The notes: a model not told the origin generated them from the letters alone. Shown: positions 53,848-64,000, counted from the first letter of the stretch. The stretch: DNA of 64,000 nt from JAMCRM01 sp035561075 (GCA_035561075.1 DATMYF010000040.1:1-64000); one strand, 5' to 3'. Program-made: numbers and translations.

Positions 53848-54714
53848 ATGAGCCAATCCTTCCCCCTCGCTGCGATCACCGACGAGTTCTCACCCGACCT
53901 GGAAACTGCCGTCCGCTCCATGGCGGAGCTCGGGATGACCGGCGCCGAATTGCGCATGGTTTTCGGAAAGAACATCATCAACTTGACGGATGAGGAACTG
54001 GACCGGGCAATCGCGGTGGTTAAGGGGCAGGGCCTGGAAATTATTTCGCTGGCATCTCCGCTGCTGAAGTGCGTGCTGCCGGACTCCCCGGACGTGGACG
54101 CGCGTTTCCAGCAGGACATGTTCGCCGCGACCCTGACCATCGAAGACCAGCCGCGGCTGGCGGCGCGTGCCTTCGAGATGGCCGAGCGCACCGGGGCACG
54201 CGTCATCCGGGTGTTCTCCTATTGGCGCACGGTGGAGCCGGAGAAGTGCTTCGATCGCATTGTGGCAGCGCTGGGCGAGTTGGCGGAGCAGGCGCGCAGG
54301 CACGGGGTCATCATCGGGATCGAGAACGAGCATGCCTGCAACATCGCCACGGGTGCGGAGACGGCGCGGCTGATGCGGGCCATCAGCCATCCCAACCTGA
54401 AGGTGGTCTGGGACCCGGCCAACGCGCGGGTGGCGGGGGAGGTACGGCCATTCCCCGACGGGTACCGGCAGATTCCTGCCGGGGCAATCGTTCATGTGCA
54501 CGCCAAGGACATTCGGGTGGAGGGGCAGAAGTCGATTTGGGAGCAGATGGGCGCCGGCGAGATCGATTGGGAGGGACAGGTCAAGGCGCTGGTCGAGGAC
54601 GGCTACAAGGGGTACATCAGCCTGGAAACGCACTGGCCCGGCCCGGGCGGCGACAAGCAACTGGCGAGCATCATCTGCGGGCGCAAGCTGCAATCACTGG
54701 TGGCTGGAGCGTAG
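53848..54714 (+). CDS. Sugar-phosphate isomerase/epimerase (xylose-isomerase-like TIM barrel)
   Basis: 288 residues. AP-endonuclease-2/xylose-isomerase-like barrel: LAAITDEFSPDLETAV, GTGARVIRV-like GARVIRVFSYW, VIIGIENEHACN (Glu metal ligand), LKVVWDPANAR (Asp), IVHVHAKDI (His) and YISLETHW (Glu). These supply the metal site for ketose-aldose or epimerase chemistry; substrates are usually sugars or inositols. A TATATAA element lies just upstream of the ATG. Convergent 21-base overlap with the PilZ gene. Confidence 0.85.
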   Translation: MSQSFPLAAITDEFSPDLETAVRSMAELGMTGAELRMVFGKNIINLTDEELDRAIAVVKGQGLEIISLASPLLKCVLPDSPDVDARFQQDMFAATLTIEDQPRLAARAFEMAERTGARVIRVFSYWRTVEPEKCFDRIVAALGELAEQARRHGVIIGIENEHACNIATGAETARLMRAISHPNLKVVWDPANARVAGEVRPFPDGYRQIPAGAIVHVHAKDIRVEGQKSIWEQMGAGEIDWEGQVKALVEDGYKGYISLETHWPGPGGDKQLASIICGRKLQSLVAGA

Positions 54715-55188
54715 CTGGTAAAGAGGCCGGTCGAGGACTGTATCGCGCCGCGCGGCAAGATGGATACCGCCCGCCATGCGGAACTCGCGCCTGACCGATT
54801 GGACCGCGGTGCCGGTGCCGCGGCGCCCGTTGCGGACAATGCGGCCCTGGACGACCAGCCGCAACGGCTGCCCGTTCAGAGGTACGGGCCAATTCACCCA
54901 GAGTTCCGCCATAGCCCCGATCGGCAGCGGCTGGTCAGCCGTGAACGCCACGCCCCCGCTGCTGATGTCCAAGGTCCGGCCGGTACCCATCTGCAGCACC
55001 TGTTTGCCGCGCGTCACCTTATATCGGAGGTCCATACTCATCGTGTAGCGCCGGTCGCGCCGGCGGTCGCCGTGGATCAAGTCTATCGGTTGATCGCAGT
55101 TGAGCGTCATAGGTACCGGTTCCAGTATGCTTTGCGACGCGTCAAGGTGCCAGTCATTACGGTACTCCCGGGATACTAGTATGTCCAT
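54694..55188 (-). CDS. PilZ-domain protein (c-di-GMP binding)
   Basis: 164 residues from the ATG at 55188 (an ATG at 55110 is also possible). PilZ core: RRRDRRYTMSMDLRYKV supplies the RxxxR motif and DISSGGVAF the D/NxSxxG motif, with further strands AELWVNWPVPLNGQPLRLVV. This binds cyclic di-GMP and is usually a small effector for motility, pili or exopolysaccharide. No partner domain is fused. Confidence 0.88.
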   Translation of the reverse strand: MDILVSREYRNDWHLDASQSILEPVPMTLNCDQPIDLIHGDRRRDRRYTMSMDLRYKVTRGKQVLQMGTGRTLDISSGGVAFTADQPLPIGAMAELWVNWPVPLNGQPLRLVVQGRIVRNGRRGTGTAVQSVRREFRMAGGIHLAARRDTVLDRPLYQLRSSHQ

Positions 55189-55266
55189 TACGCCAGCGCC
55201 GATTCTGCACGGTGCGGGCCCGGTCCGGCCGTGCGTGTTATTCTGGAGCCAATAAGAGGGTGGTGA

Positions 55267-56058
55267 ATGCGCCTGCGCTATGGGATCGTAGCCGCTATGG
55301 CGGTGTTGTCTGCCGCGTTGTTCTCCTTCCAGGCCGGGTTCCGCGAGTTCCAGACCCTCGAAGACAACCCTTCGGTGGTGCCTCCGGATGCCAATGAAAA
55401 GACTGAGTTCGCGTTTGCGCGCCTGATGTATCCGTCGGGGCGATGGGGCTGGGGACGCCGGGGTAGCTGGCCCACGGACTATCCGAAGGCCGACCGGCAG
55501 TTCGTACAGGGTGTCCGCAGACTAACCCGCATCCATACGAGGTCTACCGAGCAGGTTGTAGATCTCGACAGCGACGAAATCTTCAACTGGCCCTGGATCT
55601 ATGCCGTGGAAGTGGGGCATTGGAACCTTGACGACGCCAAGGTCAAGAAACTGCGGGAGTATCTTCTTCGCGGCGGCTTCCTGATGTGTGACGATTTTCA
55701 CGGGACCTACGAGTGGGATGTCTTCATGGCGGGTATGAGCCGTGTTTTTCCCGATCGGCCGGTGGTGGAAATCGATAACGCGGACGCCATTTTCCACGTC
55801 CTCTACGATCTGGACGAACGCTTTCAGGTACCAGGGATCCAGTACTGGTATAGCCGGCGCACCTTTGAAAAGGATGGCGTGGAGGCGCGCTGGCGGGGCA
55901 TCTACGACGACAAAGGGCGCGTCATGGTGGCGATCTGCTTCAACCAGGACCTGGGGGATGCGTGGGAATGGGCTGATTCGCCCCGTTATCCGGAGAAGTA
56001 CGCGTCCCTGGCATACCGTTTGGGAATCAACTACATCATCTACGCAATGACGCACTAG
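55267..56058 (+). CDS. DUF4159 domain protein, exported
   Basis: 263 residues, signal peptide (YGIVAAMAVLSAALFSFQAG). DUF4159 pattern: EFAFARLMYPSG, IFNWPWIYAVEVGHW, LREYLLRGGFLMCDDFHG and DNADAIFHVLYDL. The fold resembles a class I glutamine-amidotransferase-like/ThuA domain. The ATG follows a good ribosome site (GAGGGTGG). First gene of the VWA/MoxR operon, 24 bases before the next one. Function in the system is unknown. Confidence 0.88.
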   Translation: MRLRYGIVAAMAVLSAALFSFQAGFREFQTLEDNPSVVPPDANEKTEFAFARLMYPSGRWGWGRRGSWPTDYPKADRQFVQGVRRLTRIHTRSTEQVVDLDSDEIFNWPWIYAVEVGHWNLDDAKVKKLREYLLRGGFLMCDDFHGTYEWDVFMAGMSRVFPDRPVVEIDNADAIFHVLYDLDERFQVPGIQYWYSRRTFEKDGVEARWRGIYDDKGRVMVAICFNQDLGDAWEWADSPRYPEKYASLAYRLGINYIIYAMTH

Positions 56059-56082
56059 GCGAGGGGGCTCGGCCGCTTCGAG

Positions 56083-58332
56083 ATGTTCGAATTTCTATTC
56101 AAGTATCCGGGCGCGCTGTTCCAAAAGGGGCAGTTTGTGCTGTTGGGCTCCTGGCCGGTGTGGGTGCTGGGCTGCGCCGTGCTGGCAGCCGCGGCGCTGC
56201 TTTTCTGGCACGTGCGGCGGCATGGCGGCTTGATGGGCGGCGCGCGGCCGGCGGTGATCTGGATGCTCCAAACTGCCATGGTGGCGCTGTTGCTGCTGCT
56301 GTTATGGCGGCCGGCGATCAGCGTTGCTACGCTGCGGCCGCAGCAGAACGTAGTGGCAGTGGTGGTGGATGATTCGCGGAGTATGGCGCTCGAAGAGGGC
56401 GGGGCGACGCGTCTGGCGCGAGCCGGGGAGGTGCTGGGCGGAGGGCTGCTCGATGCGCTCGGCAAGCGCTTTCAGGTTCGGCTGTACCGGCTGGGGCGGG
56501 AAGTGGAACGCATCCGGAACACCGAGGAACTGACCGGGAACGCGCCGGCAACGCACATAGCCGGGGGGCTGGCGCAGGTGCTCGGGGAATCGGCAACGCT
56601 GCCGCTCGGCGCCGTGGTGCTGCTGAGCGACGGAGCCGAGAACAGCGGCGGCATCGGGCGCGAAACAGTGGCGGAGATCCGGCGGCGGCACATTCCTGTC
56701 CACACGATTGGGTTCGGGAGCGAGAGGCCGGAGAAGGATATCGAGATCGGGGAGGTCTCGCTGCCGTCGCGAGCGCTGCCGGATTCGCGACTCACCGCGG
56801 AGGTCACGTTCCGTCAATTCGGGTATGCGGGGCAGAAGGCGCGGGTGGCGGTGCGGGATGGCGAGAGGGTGCTGGCGTCGGAAGAGGTGAAACTGGCAGG
56901 CGACGGGGCTGTCAACACGCACGCCATGGCCTTCGACGCGGGGGCGGCGGGACCGAAGAGCCTGCGGGTCTCCGTGGAGCCGCTGGCGGGTGAGCAGAAT
57001 CGCGAGAACAACGCGGTGACGCGGCTGGTCCAGGTGCGGGAAACCAAGCCGCGAATCCTGTACATCGAGGGGGAGCCGCGCTGGGAGTTCAAGTTCATCC
57101 GCCGTGCCGCCGAGGAGGACCGGGGATTGGAATTGGTCAGCATGCTGCGGACCACCCAGAACAAGATCTATCGCCAGGGGATCGGCAACCCGAAGGAACT
57201 GGAGGACGGCTTTCCGGCTACCGCTGAAGAGTTGTTCGCCTACCAGGGGTTGATTATTGGAAGCGTCGAGGCGGGGTATTTCACGCCGGCGCAGCAGGAA
57301 CTGATCCGGGAGTTTGCCAACCGGCGCGGGGGCGGGGTCCTGTTCCTAGGCGGACGGATGGCGCTCTCGGATGGCGGCTGGCAGCACTCCCCGGTGGCGG
57401 AAATGCTTCCGTTGCGGCTGCCCGACGGGAAGGGCACGTTCCACCGCGTCCAGGCGGGTTTTGAGCCTACGGCGGCGGGCCTCGCGAACGTGATCTGCCG
57501 GCTCGAAGAGAACGGAGCGCGCAACGCGGCGCGCTGGAAGAAGATGCCCCTGCTGGCTGATTACAACGAAACGGGGGAAGCCAAGCCGGGCGCGGTGGTG
57601 CTGATCGAGAGCGCTCCCTCGGGCCGCCGCCGGGCGCCCCTACTGGCCATCGAGAACTTCGGGCGTGGGCGCACGGCCGTGTTCGCGACGGCCGGATCGT
57701 GGCGCTGGAAGATGCTGCAGGACCACGCCGACCGCAGTCACGCGATGTTCTGGCAGCAGTTGATGCGGTATCTGGTGAGCGAGTCGCCGGCCCAGGTGAC
57801 GGGCGGGACGCCGCGGCCTGTGGTTTCCGACGAGAGCCGTGTGGAGTTGCGGGCCGACGTACGGGACAAGGAGTTCCGGGCGCGGACGGATGTGACGGTG
57901 GAGGCCCGGATCATCGGTCCGGACGGCGTTGCAAAGACCACGGAACTGGCGCCGCGGCCCTTTGAAGAGGGTGTTTACGCGGCCGACTGGAACGCCGAAG
58001 CGCCCGGCTCATACGTGGTGGAAATGGTGGCCCGGCGCGGGCAGGAAGAGGTGGGGCGCGACGTCTTCCAGTTTCGCCGGGAGGACGGCGCCGCCGAGCA
58101 CTTCGGCACCAGTCAGAACCGGGAGTTATTGGAGAAACTGGCGGAGCAGACCGGGGGCCGCTACTTCACCGCGGCGGATGCCCGCAAGCTGGTCGGCGAG
58201 ATCTCCTATTCCGAAGCCGGCATTACCACGCGCGAAACCATGGATTTGTGGAATATGCCCGCGGTGTTCCTGTTGGCGCTGCTGCTGCGGGGATCGGAAT
58301 GGGTGCTGCGGCGAAAGTGGGGTATGGTTTGA
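56083..58332 (+). CDS. Membrane VWA-like protein with amidotransferase-like domain
   Basis: 749 residues. Two N-terminal membrane helices (about 24-42 and 57-75) precede a von Willebrand A-like domain with a MIDAS-type DxSxS: D96, S98, S100 (VVDDSRSM), plus VVLLSDGAENSG. The middle (about 220-310) is Ig-like. A glutamine-amidotransferase-like segment (ILYIEGEPRWEFKFIRRA, GGVLFLGGRMAL) follows, then a further Ig-like stretch, and a last membrane helix (MPAVFLLALLLRGSEWVL) near the C-terminus. It resembles BatA/B relatives that bind metals or partners. Overlaps the next gene by four bases. Confidence 0.8.
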   Translation: MFEFLFKYPGALFQKGQFVLLGSWPVWVLGCAVLAAAALLFWHVRRHGGLMGGARPAVIWMLQTAMVALLLLLLWRPAISVATLRPQQNVVAVVVDDSRSMALEEGGATRLARAGEVLGGGLLDALGKRFQVRLYRLGREVERIRNTEELTGNAPATHIAGGLAQVLGESATLPLGAVVLLSDGAENSGGIGRETVAEIRRRHIPVHTIGFGSERPEKDIEIGEVSLPSRALPDSRLTAEVTFRQFGYAGQKARVAVRDGERVLASEEVKLAGDGAVNTHAMAFDAGAAGPKSLRVSVEPLAGEQNRENNAVTRLVQVRETKPRILYIEGEPRWEFKFIRRAAEEDRGLELVSMLRTTQNKIYRQGIGNPKELEDGFPATAEELFAYQGLIIGSVEAGYFTPAQQELIREFANRRGGGVLFLGGRMALSDGGWQHSPVAEMLPLRLPDGKGTFHRVQAGFEPTAAGLANVICRLEENGARNAARWKKMPLLADYNETGEAKPGAVVLIESAPSGRRRAPLLAIENFGRGRTAVFATAGSWRWKMLQDHADRSHAMFWQQLMRYLVSESPAQVTGGTPRPVVSDESRVELRADVRDKEFRARTDVTVEARIIGPDGVAKTTELAPRPFEEGVYAADWNAEAPGSYVVEMVARRGQEEVGRDVFQFRREDGAAEHFGTSQNRELLEKLAEQTGGRYFTAADARKLVGEISYSEAGITTRETMDLWNMPAVFLLALLLRGSEWVLRRKWGMV

Positions 58333-59189
58333 AAGCGGCGGCGTGCCTGGTGCTGGCGGCAGCGGGATGGCTGGGTGGCGCCACGCATTACGTGACGATT
58401 ACGGGACTCGGTGGAGAGCCGGATTACGAGCAGCGGTTTGCGGGTTGGGGAAAAGATATCGGGAAGGCGCTAGAGGGCGAGGCGCGCGTGCGGACGTTGA
58501 TCGCTCCGGGCCGCGATCACGTGCGCGCCGCTTTCGAGGAAGTGGCCCGGGAGGCGAAACCGGATGACGCCCTGGTGGTGATGCTGATCGGGCACGGCAC
58601 CTTCGATGGGCTTGAGTACAAGTTCAACCTGCCGGGGCGGGATCTCTCAGCGGCGGAACTGGCGGGGATGCTCGATCGCGTGCCGGCTGCGCGGCAGTTG
58701 GTGGTCAATATGACGAGCGCGAGCGGCGGGTCACTCGCGGCGCTGGCCAAGCCGCAGCGGATGGTCATCGCGGCTACCAAAAGCGGCACCGAGAAGAATG
58801 CCACGGTGTTCGCCCGGTACTGGGCGGAAGCGCTGCGGGATCCGGCTGCGGATACGGACAAGAACGAGACGGTCTCGGCGCTCGAGGCGTTCCAGTACGC
58901 CGAGCGCAAGACAAAGGCGTTTTACGAAACCGAAAAGCGCATCGCCACCGAACACGCCGTCTTGGAGGACAAGGGCGCGGCGGCCTTCCCGCTGTTACGG
59001 CTGGGAGCCAACGCCGCCGCATCGCGCGACCCCGCCAAGATGGGATTGCTGGCGAAAAAGGAAGAGCTCGAACAACGCATCGACCGGCTGAAGTACCAGA
59101 AAGCCGCTATCCCGGCGGATGAATACAAGAAGCAGCTCATGGCCTTGCTGCTGGAACTGGCGCGCACGCAGGAGGAACTCGACAAGTGA
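58329..59189 (+). CDS. Secreted caspase-like (C13/C14-type) protein lacking the usual cysteine
   Basis: 286 residues from the TTG at 58329, chosen because it overlaps the upstream stop (TTGA) and gives a signal peptide (KAAACLVLAAAGWLGG); a GTG four codons earlier is possible. The caspase-like core is visible: DALVVMLIGHGTFDGLEY with H89, then QLVVNMTSASGGSLAALAK, where a caspase or legumain has a cysteine (NxxxC/SGG). Here the equivalent residues are Thr-Ser-Ala-Ser. The C-terminal part is a helical coil (AKKEELEQRIDRLKYQKAA). It may be a pseudo-protease or a serine variant. Co-translated with neighbours. Confidence 0.7.
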   Translation: MKAAACLVLAAAGWLGGATHYVTITGLGGEPDYEQRFAGWGKDIGKALEGEARVRTLIAPGRDHVRAAFEEVAREAKPDDALVVMLIGHGTFDGLEYKFNLPGRDLSAAELAGMLDRVPAARQLVVNMTSASGGSLAALAKPQRMVIAATKSGTEKNATVFARYWAEALRDPAADTDKNETVSALEAFQYAERKTKAFYETEKRIATEHAVLEDKGAAAFPLLRLGANAAASRDPAKMGLLAKKEELEQRIDRLKYQKAAIPADEYKKQLMALLLELARTQEELDK

Positions 59190-61279
59190 GTTTCCTGCGA
59201 CTGTGTGTGCCCGCGTCGGTGCTGGTTTTCGCCCTGCACGCCCAGACCCTGGAGCGGGCCGAGGCGCTGTGGACGCAGGGTCGGGATCGCGAGGCGAACG
59301 ATGCGTTCCGCGCTGCGGTGGCGGCCAATCCGAAGAACCCGGACTACCGCGTGCGGTGGGGCCGTTTCTTCCTGGAGTCGTTCCAGCCCAAGGACGCCGA
59401 GGCGCTGTTCAAGGAGGCGCTTGCCATCCGGAAGGACCATGGCGGCGCGCTGATGGGCCTGGCGCTGGTGGCCGCGGAGGGATTCGATACAAGAGCCGCC
59501 GGCTTTGCGCGGCGGGCGCTGACGGCGGATCCGAAGCTGCTCGAGGCGCAGGAGCTACTGGCGCGACTGGCGCTCGAAGACAACGACCATCCGCGCGCCA
59601 TCGCGGAGGCGGACAAAGCGCTCGCGATGTCGCCCGATGCGCTCGACGCCATGGCCATCCGGGCAACTATCGACTGGCTGGAGGACAAGCCCGAAACGCC
59701 GTGGCTCAAGCGCGTGATGGAACGCAACCCGCACTATGGGAAGGCCTACGAGACGGCGGGCCGGTTCTTTGTACTGAACCGGCGTTACGAAGAGGGCATC
59801 CGGTTCTACCGCAAGGCGGTGGAACTGTCCCCGGAGCTGTGGAGCGCGCGTTCGCAACTGGGGATCAACCTGATGCGGCTGGGCCACGAGGACGAGGCGC
59901 GCAAGCATCTCGAAGCCTGCTTCGAAAACGGCCACCGCGACCCGGCTACCCGGAATACGTTGAAGCTGCTCGACAGCTACGCGAACTTCGAGACGTTCAA
60001 GACGGAGAACACCATCCTGAAGCTGCACAAGAAGGAATCCGCGCTGCTGCGTCCGTACTTCGAGGGCGAGATGAAGCGCTCGATCAGCACCTTCGAGAAG
60101 AAGTACGGGTTGAAGCTCGATCGCCCGGTGCAGGTAGAGGTCTATCCGGACCACGGCGATTTCGAAGTGCGGACCCTGGGGATGCCCGGGCTGGGTGCGC
60201 TGGGGGTGACGTTCGGTTACGTGGTGGCGATGGACAGCCCGTCCGGCCGCAAGCCCGGCACCTTCCACTGGGCAAGCACGCTATGGCACGAGATGAGCCA
60301 CGTGTTCGTGCTGGCGGCGACAAAACACAAGGCGCCGCGGTGGTTTACCGAAGGAATGGCGGTGCACGAGGAGACAGCCGTTTCGCCGGAGTGGGGAGAC
60401 CGGCTGGGGCCGGAGGTGATCACGGCCATTCGGGAGAAGAAACTGCTGCCGGTCTCGGATCTCGACCGTGGCTTCGTGCGGCCGGCGTACCCCGCGCAGG
60501 TGCTGGTCTCTTATTTCCAGGCGGGGCGCATCTGCGATTACATCAACCGCGAGTGGGGGTTTGCGAAACTCCTGGCGATGATGCACGATTTCGGCCGCGG
60601 GGAGCCGACCGCGCGGGTGGTTGAGAAACAACTCGGCATCTCGCCCGCGGAGTTCGACGAACGGTTTCTCGCGGCGCTCGATGCGGAAACCAGGAAGACC
60701 GTAACGGGTTTCGAGGAATGGAGCAAGCGGCTCAAACAGGTGGCCGCGCTGGCACGGGAGAAGCGGCACGAGGACGTGATCCGGGAGGCCGCCGCGATTC
60801 GTGATATCTACCCGGAATACGTGGAACCGGGCAGTGCCTACGAGTTCCTGGCCGAGGCGCATTTGGCGCGGAACGAGAAGCCCGCGGCCATGGCGGAACT
60901 GGACCGCTACGCGCGTGCCGGGGGGCGCGATCCTGAACTTCTGAAGAAGCTGGCCGCGCTCCTCGAAGAAGCCGGGCAGAAACAGCAGGCCGCGGACGCC
61001 TTGGAGCGGCTGAACTACATCTACCCCGGGGATGAGGAGTTGCACGGCAAGCTGGGCGCGCTCTGGCTCGACGCGGGCAACCATGATGGCGCTATCCGGG
61101 AGTACCGCGCGGCGCTGGCGCGCGCCCCCATCGACCCCGCGGCGGCGCACTACAACCTGGCCCGCGCCTATCGCGCGGCGAAGCGCGACGGCGACGCGCG
61201 CGATGAATTGCTGCTGGCCCTTGAAACCGCTCCCGGCTTCCGGCCGGCGCAGAAGCTGCTGCTCGAACTATCGAAGTGA
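59186..61279 (+). CDS. TPR protein with peptidase MA-like metalloprotease domain
   Basis: 697 residues from a GTG overlapping the upstream stop (GTGA). N-terminal signal-like start (LCVPASVLVFALHA) and about six TPR units (LERAEALWTQGRDREANDAF, FKEALAIRKDHGGALMGLAL). The metalloprotease zinc motif HEMSH is at H368-E369-H372 (STLWHEMSHVFVL), with a downstream Glu in FTEGMAVHEE, as in peptidase MA. More TPR units follow to the end. Probable periplasmic protease or scaffold of the operon. Confidence 0.85.
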   Translation: MSFLRLCVPASVLVFALHAQTLERAEALWTQGRDREANDAFRAAVAANPKNPDYRVRWGRFFLESFQPKDAEALFKEALAIRKDHGGALMGLALVAAEGFDTRAAGFARRALTADPKLLEAQELLARLALEDNDHPRAIAEADKALAMSPDALDAMAIRATIDWLEDKPETPWLKRVMERNPHYGKAYETAGRFFVLNRRYEEGIRFYRKAVELSPELWSARSQLGINLMRLGHEDEARKHLEACFENGHRDPATRNTLKLLDSYANFETFKTENTILKLHKKESALLRPYFEGEMKRSISTFEKKYGLKLDRPVQVEVYPDHGDFEVRTLGMPGLGALGVTFGYVVAMDSPSGRKPGTFHWASTLWHEMSHVFVLAATKHKAPRWFTEGMAVHEETAVSPEWGDRLGPEVITAIREKKLLPVSDLDRGFVRPAYPAQVLVSYFQAGRICDYINREWGFAKLLAMMHDFGRGEPTARVVEKQLGISPAEFDERFLAALDAETRKTVTGFEEWSKRLKQVAALAREKRHEDVIREAAAIRDIYPEYVEPGSAYEFLAEAHLARNEKPAAMAELDRYARAGGRDPELLKKLAALLEEAGQKQQAADALERLNYIYPGDEELHGKLGALWLDAGNHDGAIREYRAALARAPIDPAAAHYNLARAYRAAKRDGDARDELLLALETAPGFRPAQKLLLELSK

Positions 61280-61295
61280 GAAAGCGGAACGGAAC

Positions 61296-62324
<1,029 letters not shown>

Positions 62325-62326
62325 AA

Positions 62327-63214
62327 ATGCTGCAGCGCTTCCTGGACCCAGCGACGCTCGCATCTATCTCCGGCTTGGACCTGGTGGCCAAGACCGTGGT
62401 GGACGGCTTCGTGGCCGGGCTGCATCGTTCCCCGGATTTCGGTTTCAGCCAGGAGTTCGCCGAGTATCGCGCCTATAGCCAGGGCGACGACTTAAGGCAC
62501 GTGGACTGGAACGTCTTTGCGCGCACGGAGCGGTGCTATCTGAAGCGCTATCGCGGGGAAACCAATACGCAGCTCATGGTGCTGCTGGACACGAGCGCTT
62601 CGATGGCGTATGGCTCGCACGCGGTGAACAAGCTCGACTACGCGCGCTTCGCTGCGGCGTCGCTCGCTTACCTGGCGAATGCGCAGCGCGACGCGGCGGG
62701 GCTGATCGTCTTCGATGAAAAGGTGGTGAATTACGTGCCTCCGTCCACGCGGCAGGGGCAGTTGTTCCGCCTGCTGCACGCGATTGAGGGGGCCCGTGCC
62801 GGCACCCGTACGGATTTCAGCAGCCCGTTCGCCTACTTCCAGAACTTCCTGCGTCGGCGGGGGCTGGCCGTGGTGCTGTCGGACTTCTACGAAGATCCGG
62901 ACGTGATCATCCGGACGGTCGAGCCCCTGCGCTATAAGGGCAACGAGCTGATCCTGTTCCATGTGCTCGACCCGCAGGAACTGGCGCCGGTATTCCGCCA
63001 GCCCGCGCTGCTGGTGGACATGGAAGAACGCACCACCATGGAAGTCTCGCCCGAGTACGCGCGTACCGAATACCGGCAGAAGATTGACGCGCATGTGGCC
63101 GCGTTGCGGGAGAAAGCGCGCGCGGCGGGCATCGATTATTTCCTGATGAATACGGGGCGGCCGCTCGATGAAGGGTTGCGGGAGTATTTGACGGTACGGC
63201 AGGGGAGGATGTAG
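62327..63214 (+). CDS. DUF58 domain protein
   Basis: 295 residues from the ATG at 62327 with a ribosome site (AAGGG) upstream, two bases after the MoxR stop. DUF58 hallmarks: GDDLRHVDWNVFARTERCYL, VLLDTSASMAYG (VWA-like DxSxS), RRGLAVVLSDFYED. DUF58 proteins work with MoxR ATPases in the cytoplasm; function is not fixed. Followed by BatA-like with one base of spacing. Confidence 0.95.
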   Translation: MLQRFLDPATLASISGLDLVAKTVVDGFVAGLHRSPDFGFSQEFAEYRAYSQGDDLRHVDWNVFARTERCYLKRYRGETNTQLMVLLDTSASMAYGSHAVNKLDYARFAAASLAYLANAQRDAAGLIVFDEKVVNYVPPSTRQGQLFRLLHAIEGARAGTRTDFSSPFAYFQNFLRRRGLAVVLSDFYEDPDVIIRTVEPLRYKGNELILFHVLDPQELAPVFRQPALLVDMEERTTMEVSPEYARTEYRQKIDAHVAALREKARAAGIDYFLMNTGRPLDEGLREYLTVRQGRM

Positions 63215-64000
63215 GTGGGTTTCCTGACGCCATGGTTTCTGGCGGGCGCGGCGGCGATCGGGCTGCCGGTGTGGCTGCACCTGCTGCGGCGGCATCGCTC
63301 GACGCCGCTGCCGTTCAGCTCGCTGCGCTTCTTCGAGCGGCGGACGCAAAGCTCGGTGCGGCATCGCCGGCTGAGGTACCTGCTGCTGTTCGCGCTGCGC
63401 ACGCTGGTGATCGCGCTGCTGGTGCTGGCGTTCGCGAATCCGTTCATCAGGCGGCAGGGCGGCGCTGCGGCCGGGAACCGGAGGCTCGTGGTGGCGGCCA
63501 TAGACGAATCCTTCAGCATGCGGTATACGGGGCGGCTCGAGCGTGCGAAACAGGAGGCGGCGCGGGTGGTTGCGGGCATCGGAGGAGGCGATCGCGGACA
63601 GGTGCTGGCGTTCGGCTCGCGGGTGCGCACGATGACGGACGCCACTCCGGATGTTTCGGTGCTGCAGGCGGGGGTGCGCGCAGTCGAGGCGGGCGATTCC
63701 CGGGGCTCCTACGCGGAACTGGCGCGCGCACTGCGGTCCATGGGGCAGACCGCGGGCGTGCCGGTGGAGGCGCACGTTTTCTCGGACATGCAGAAATCTT
63801 CGCTGCCGCCGAACTTCGCGGATCTGTCGCTGCCGGGGAGCGTGCGGCTGGTGACGCATCCGGTGACGGCGGAGCGTGTGGCCAACGTCACGGTGGAGAG
63901 CGTGCGGGCGCCGCGACGCGTTTACGACCAGCGCAAAGTGGGGGTCGAGGCGACCGTGGCGAATTTCGGGGCGGCTGCGGAAACGCGCCGGGCGGCGCTG
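63215..64000 (+). CDS. BatA-like membrane protein, 5' part (cut by window end)
   Basis: 262 codons are visible; the frame is open at base 64000. The start is a GTG right after the DUF58 stop (TAGGTG), preceded by AGGGGAGG. The N-terminus (FLTPWFLAGAAAIGLPVWLH then LLRRHRSTPLPFSSLRFFER) is the BatA N-terminal membrane signature, followed by a second helix (LLFALRTLVIALLVLAFANP) and a VWA domain (VVAAIDESFSMRYTG; DxSxS). Probably aerotolerance- or envelope-related, with the MoxR ATPase. Confidence 0.88.
   Translation, partial: MGFLTPWFLAGAAAIGLPVWLHLLRRHRSTPLPFSSLRFFERRTQSSVRHRRLRYLLLFALRTLVIALLVLAFANPFIRRQGGAAAGNRRLVVAAIDESFSMRYTGRLERAKQEAARVVAGIGGGDRGQVLAFGSRVRTMTDATPDVSVLQAGVRAVEAGDSRGSYAELARALRSMGQTAGVPVEAHVFSDMQKSSLPPNFADLSLPGSVRLVTHPVTAERVANVTVESVRAPRRVYDQRKVGVEATVANFGAAAETRRAAL

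Overview
The window is about 64 kb of high-GC, densely coded chromosomal DNA from a diderm bacterium. The gene set suggests an Acidobacteriota member near Solibacter/Bryobacter. Pointers are an Oar-like TonB receptor with a carboxypeptidase-type N-terminal domain, a DUF4159/VWA/MoxR/DUF58/BatA cluster, a BamA-TamB operon, secreted polysaccharide enzymes, and many 1-4 base stop/start overlaps (TGATG, ATGA, GTGA). The lineage is inference from gene content. No rRNA, tRNA, CRISPR array, prophage or intact insertion sequence was seen.

Layout. 0-13 kb: a cut-off heparinase II/III-like enzyme and small membrane protein, a K+ channel, lysS, a LolC/E-type permease, a HAD phosphatase, an M14 peptidase, aguB, a tandem pair of related unknown proteins, a zinc alcohol dehydrogenase and thrC. 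13-26 kb: a small protein behind a LexA-box-like palindrome, a Tat-exported sugar-isomerase-like protein, the outer-membrane assembly operon bamA / PPIase-less SurA-like / tamB, a YihY protein, and a winged-helix/membrane-protein pair. 26-31 kb: a propeller/helical fusion protein, a short acidic protein and a GH2 glycosidase.

30.7-33.3 kb is an accessory patch with visible decay: a broken nucleotidyltransferase behind its small partner gene, a cold-shock-like/GIY-YIG-like pair, an HD-domain protein and a frameshifted Rieske-like gene. 33.3-41 kb: two secreted unknowns, then a leftward run of MpgP/GpgP-type phosphatase, GpgS-type synthase, a second glycosyltransferase, an MscS-helix membrane protein, a sensor kinase and a response regulator. 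Together these look like a compatible-solute (glucosylglycerate or mannosylglucosylglycerate type) and osmotic-response unit.

41-55 kb: a serine hydrolase, two MFS transporters, an endonuclease/phosphatase-fold enzyme, the TonB receptor with a clear terminator, an IS110-type transposase relic, a methyltransferase with a signal-like N-terminus, a PpiD/SurA-like foldase, a DedA protein, a sugar-phosphate isomerase/epimerase and a PilZ protein. 55.2-64 kb is one rightward operon: DUF4159 protein, VWA membrane protein, caspase-like protein without the usual cysteine, TPR-metallopeptidase, MoxR ATPase, DUF58 protein and BatA-like protein (cut by the window end). This looks like a MoxR-type envelope-associated system with extra protease-like parts.
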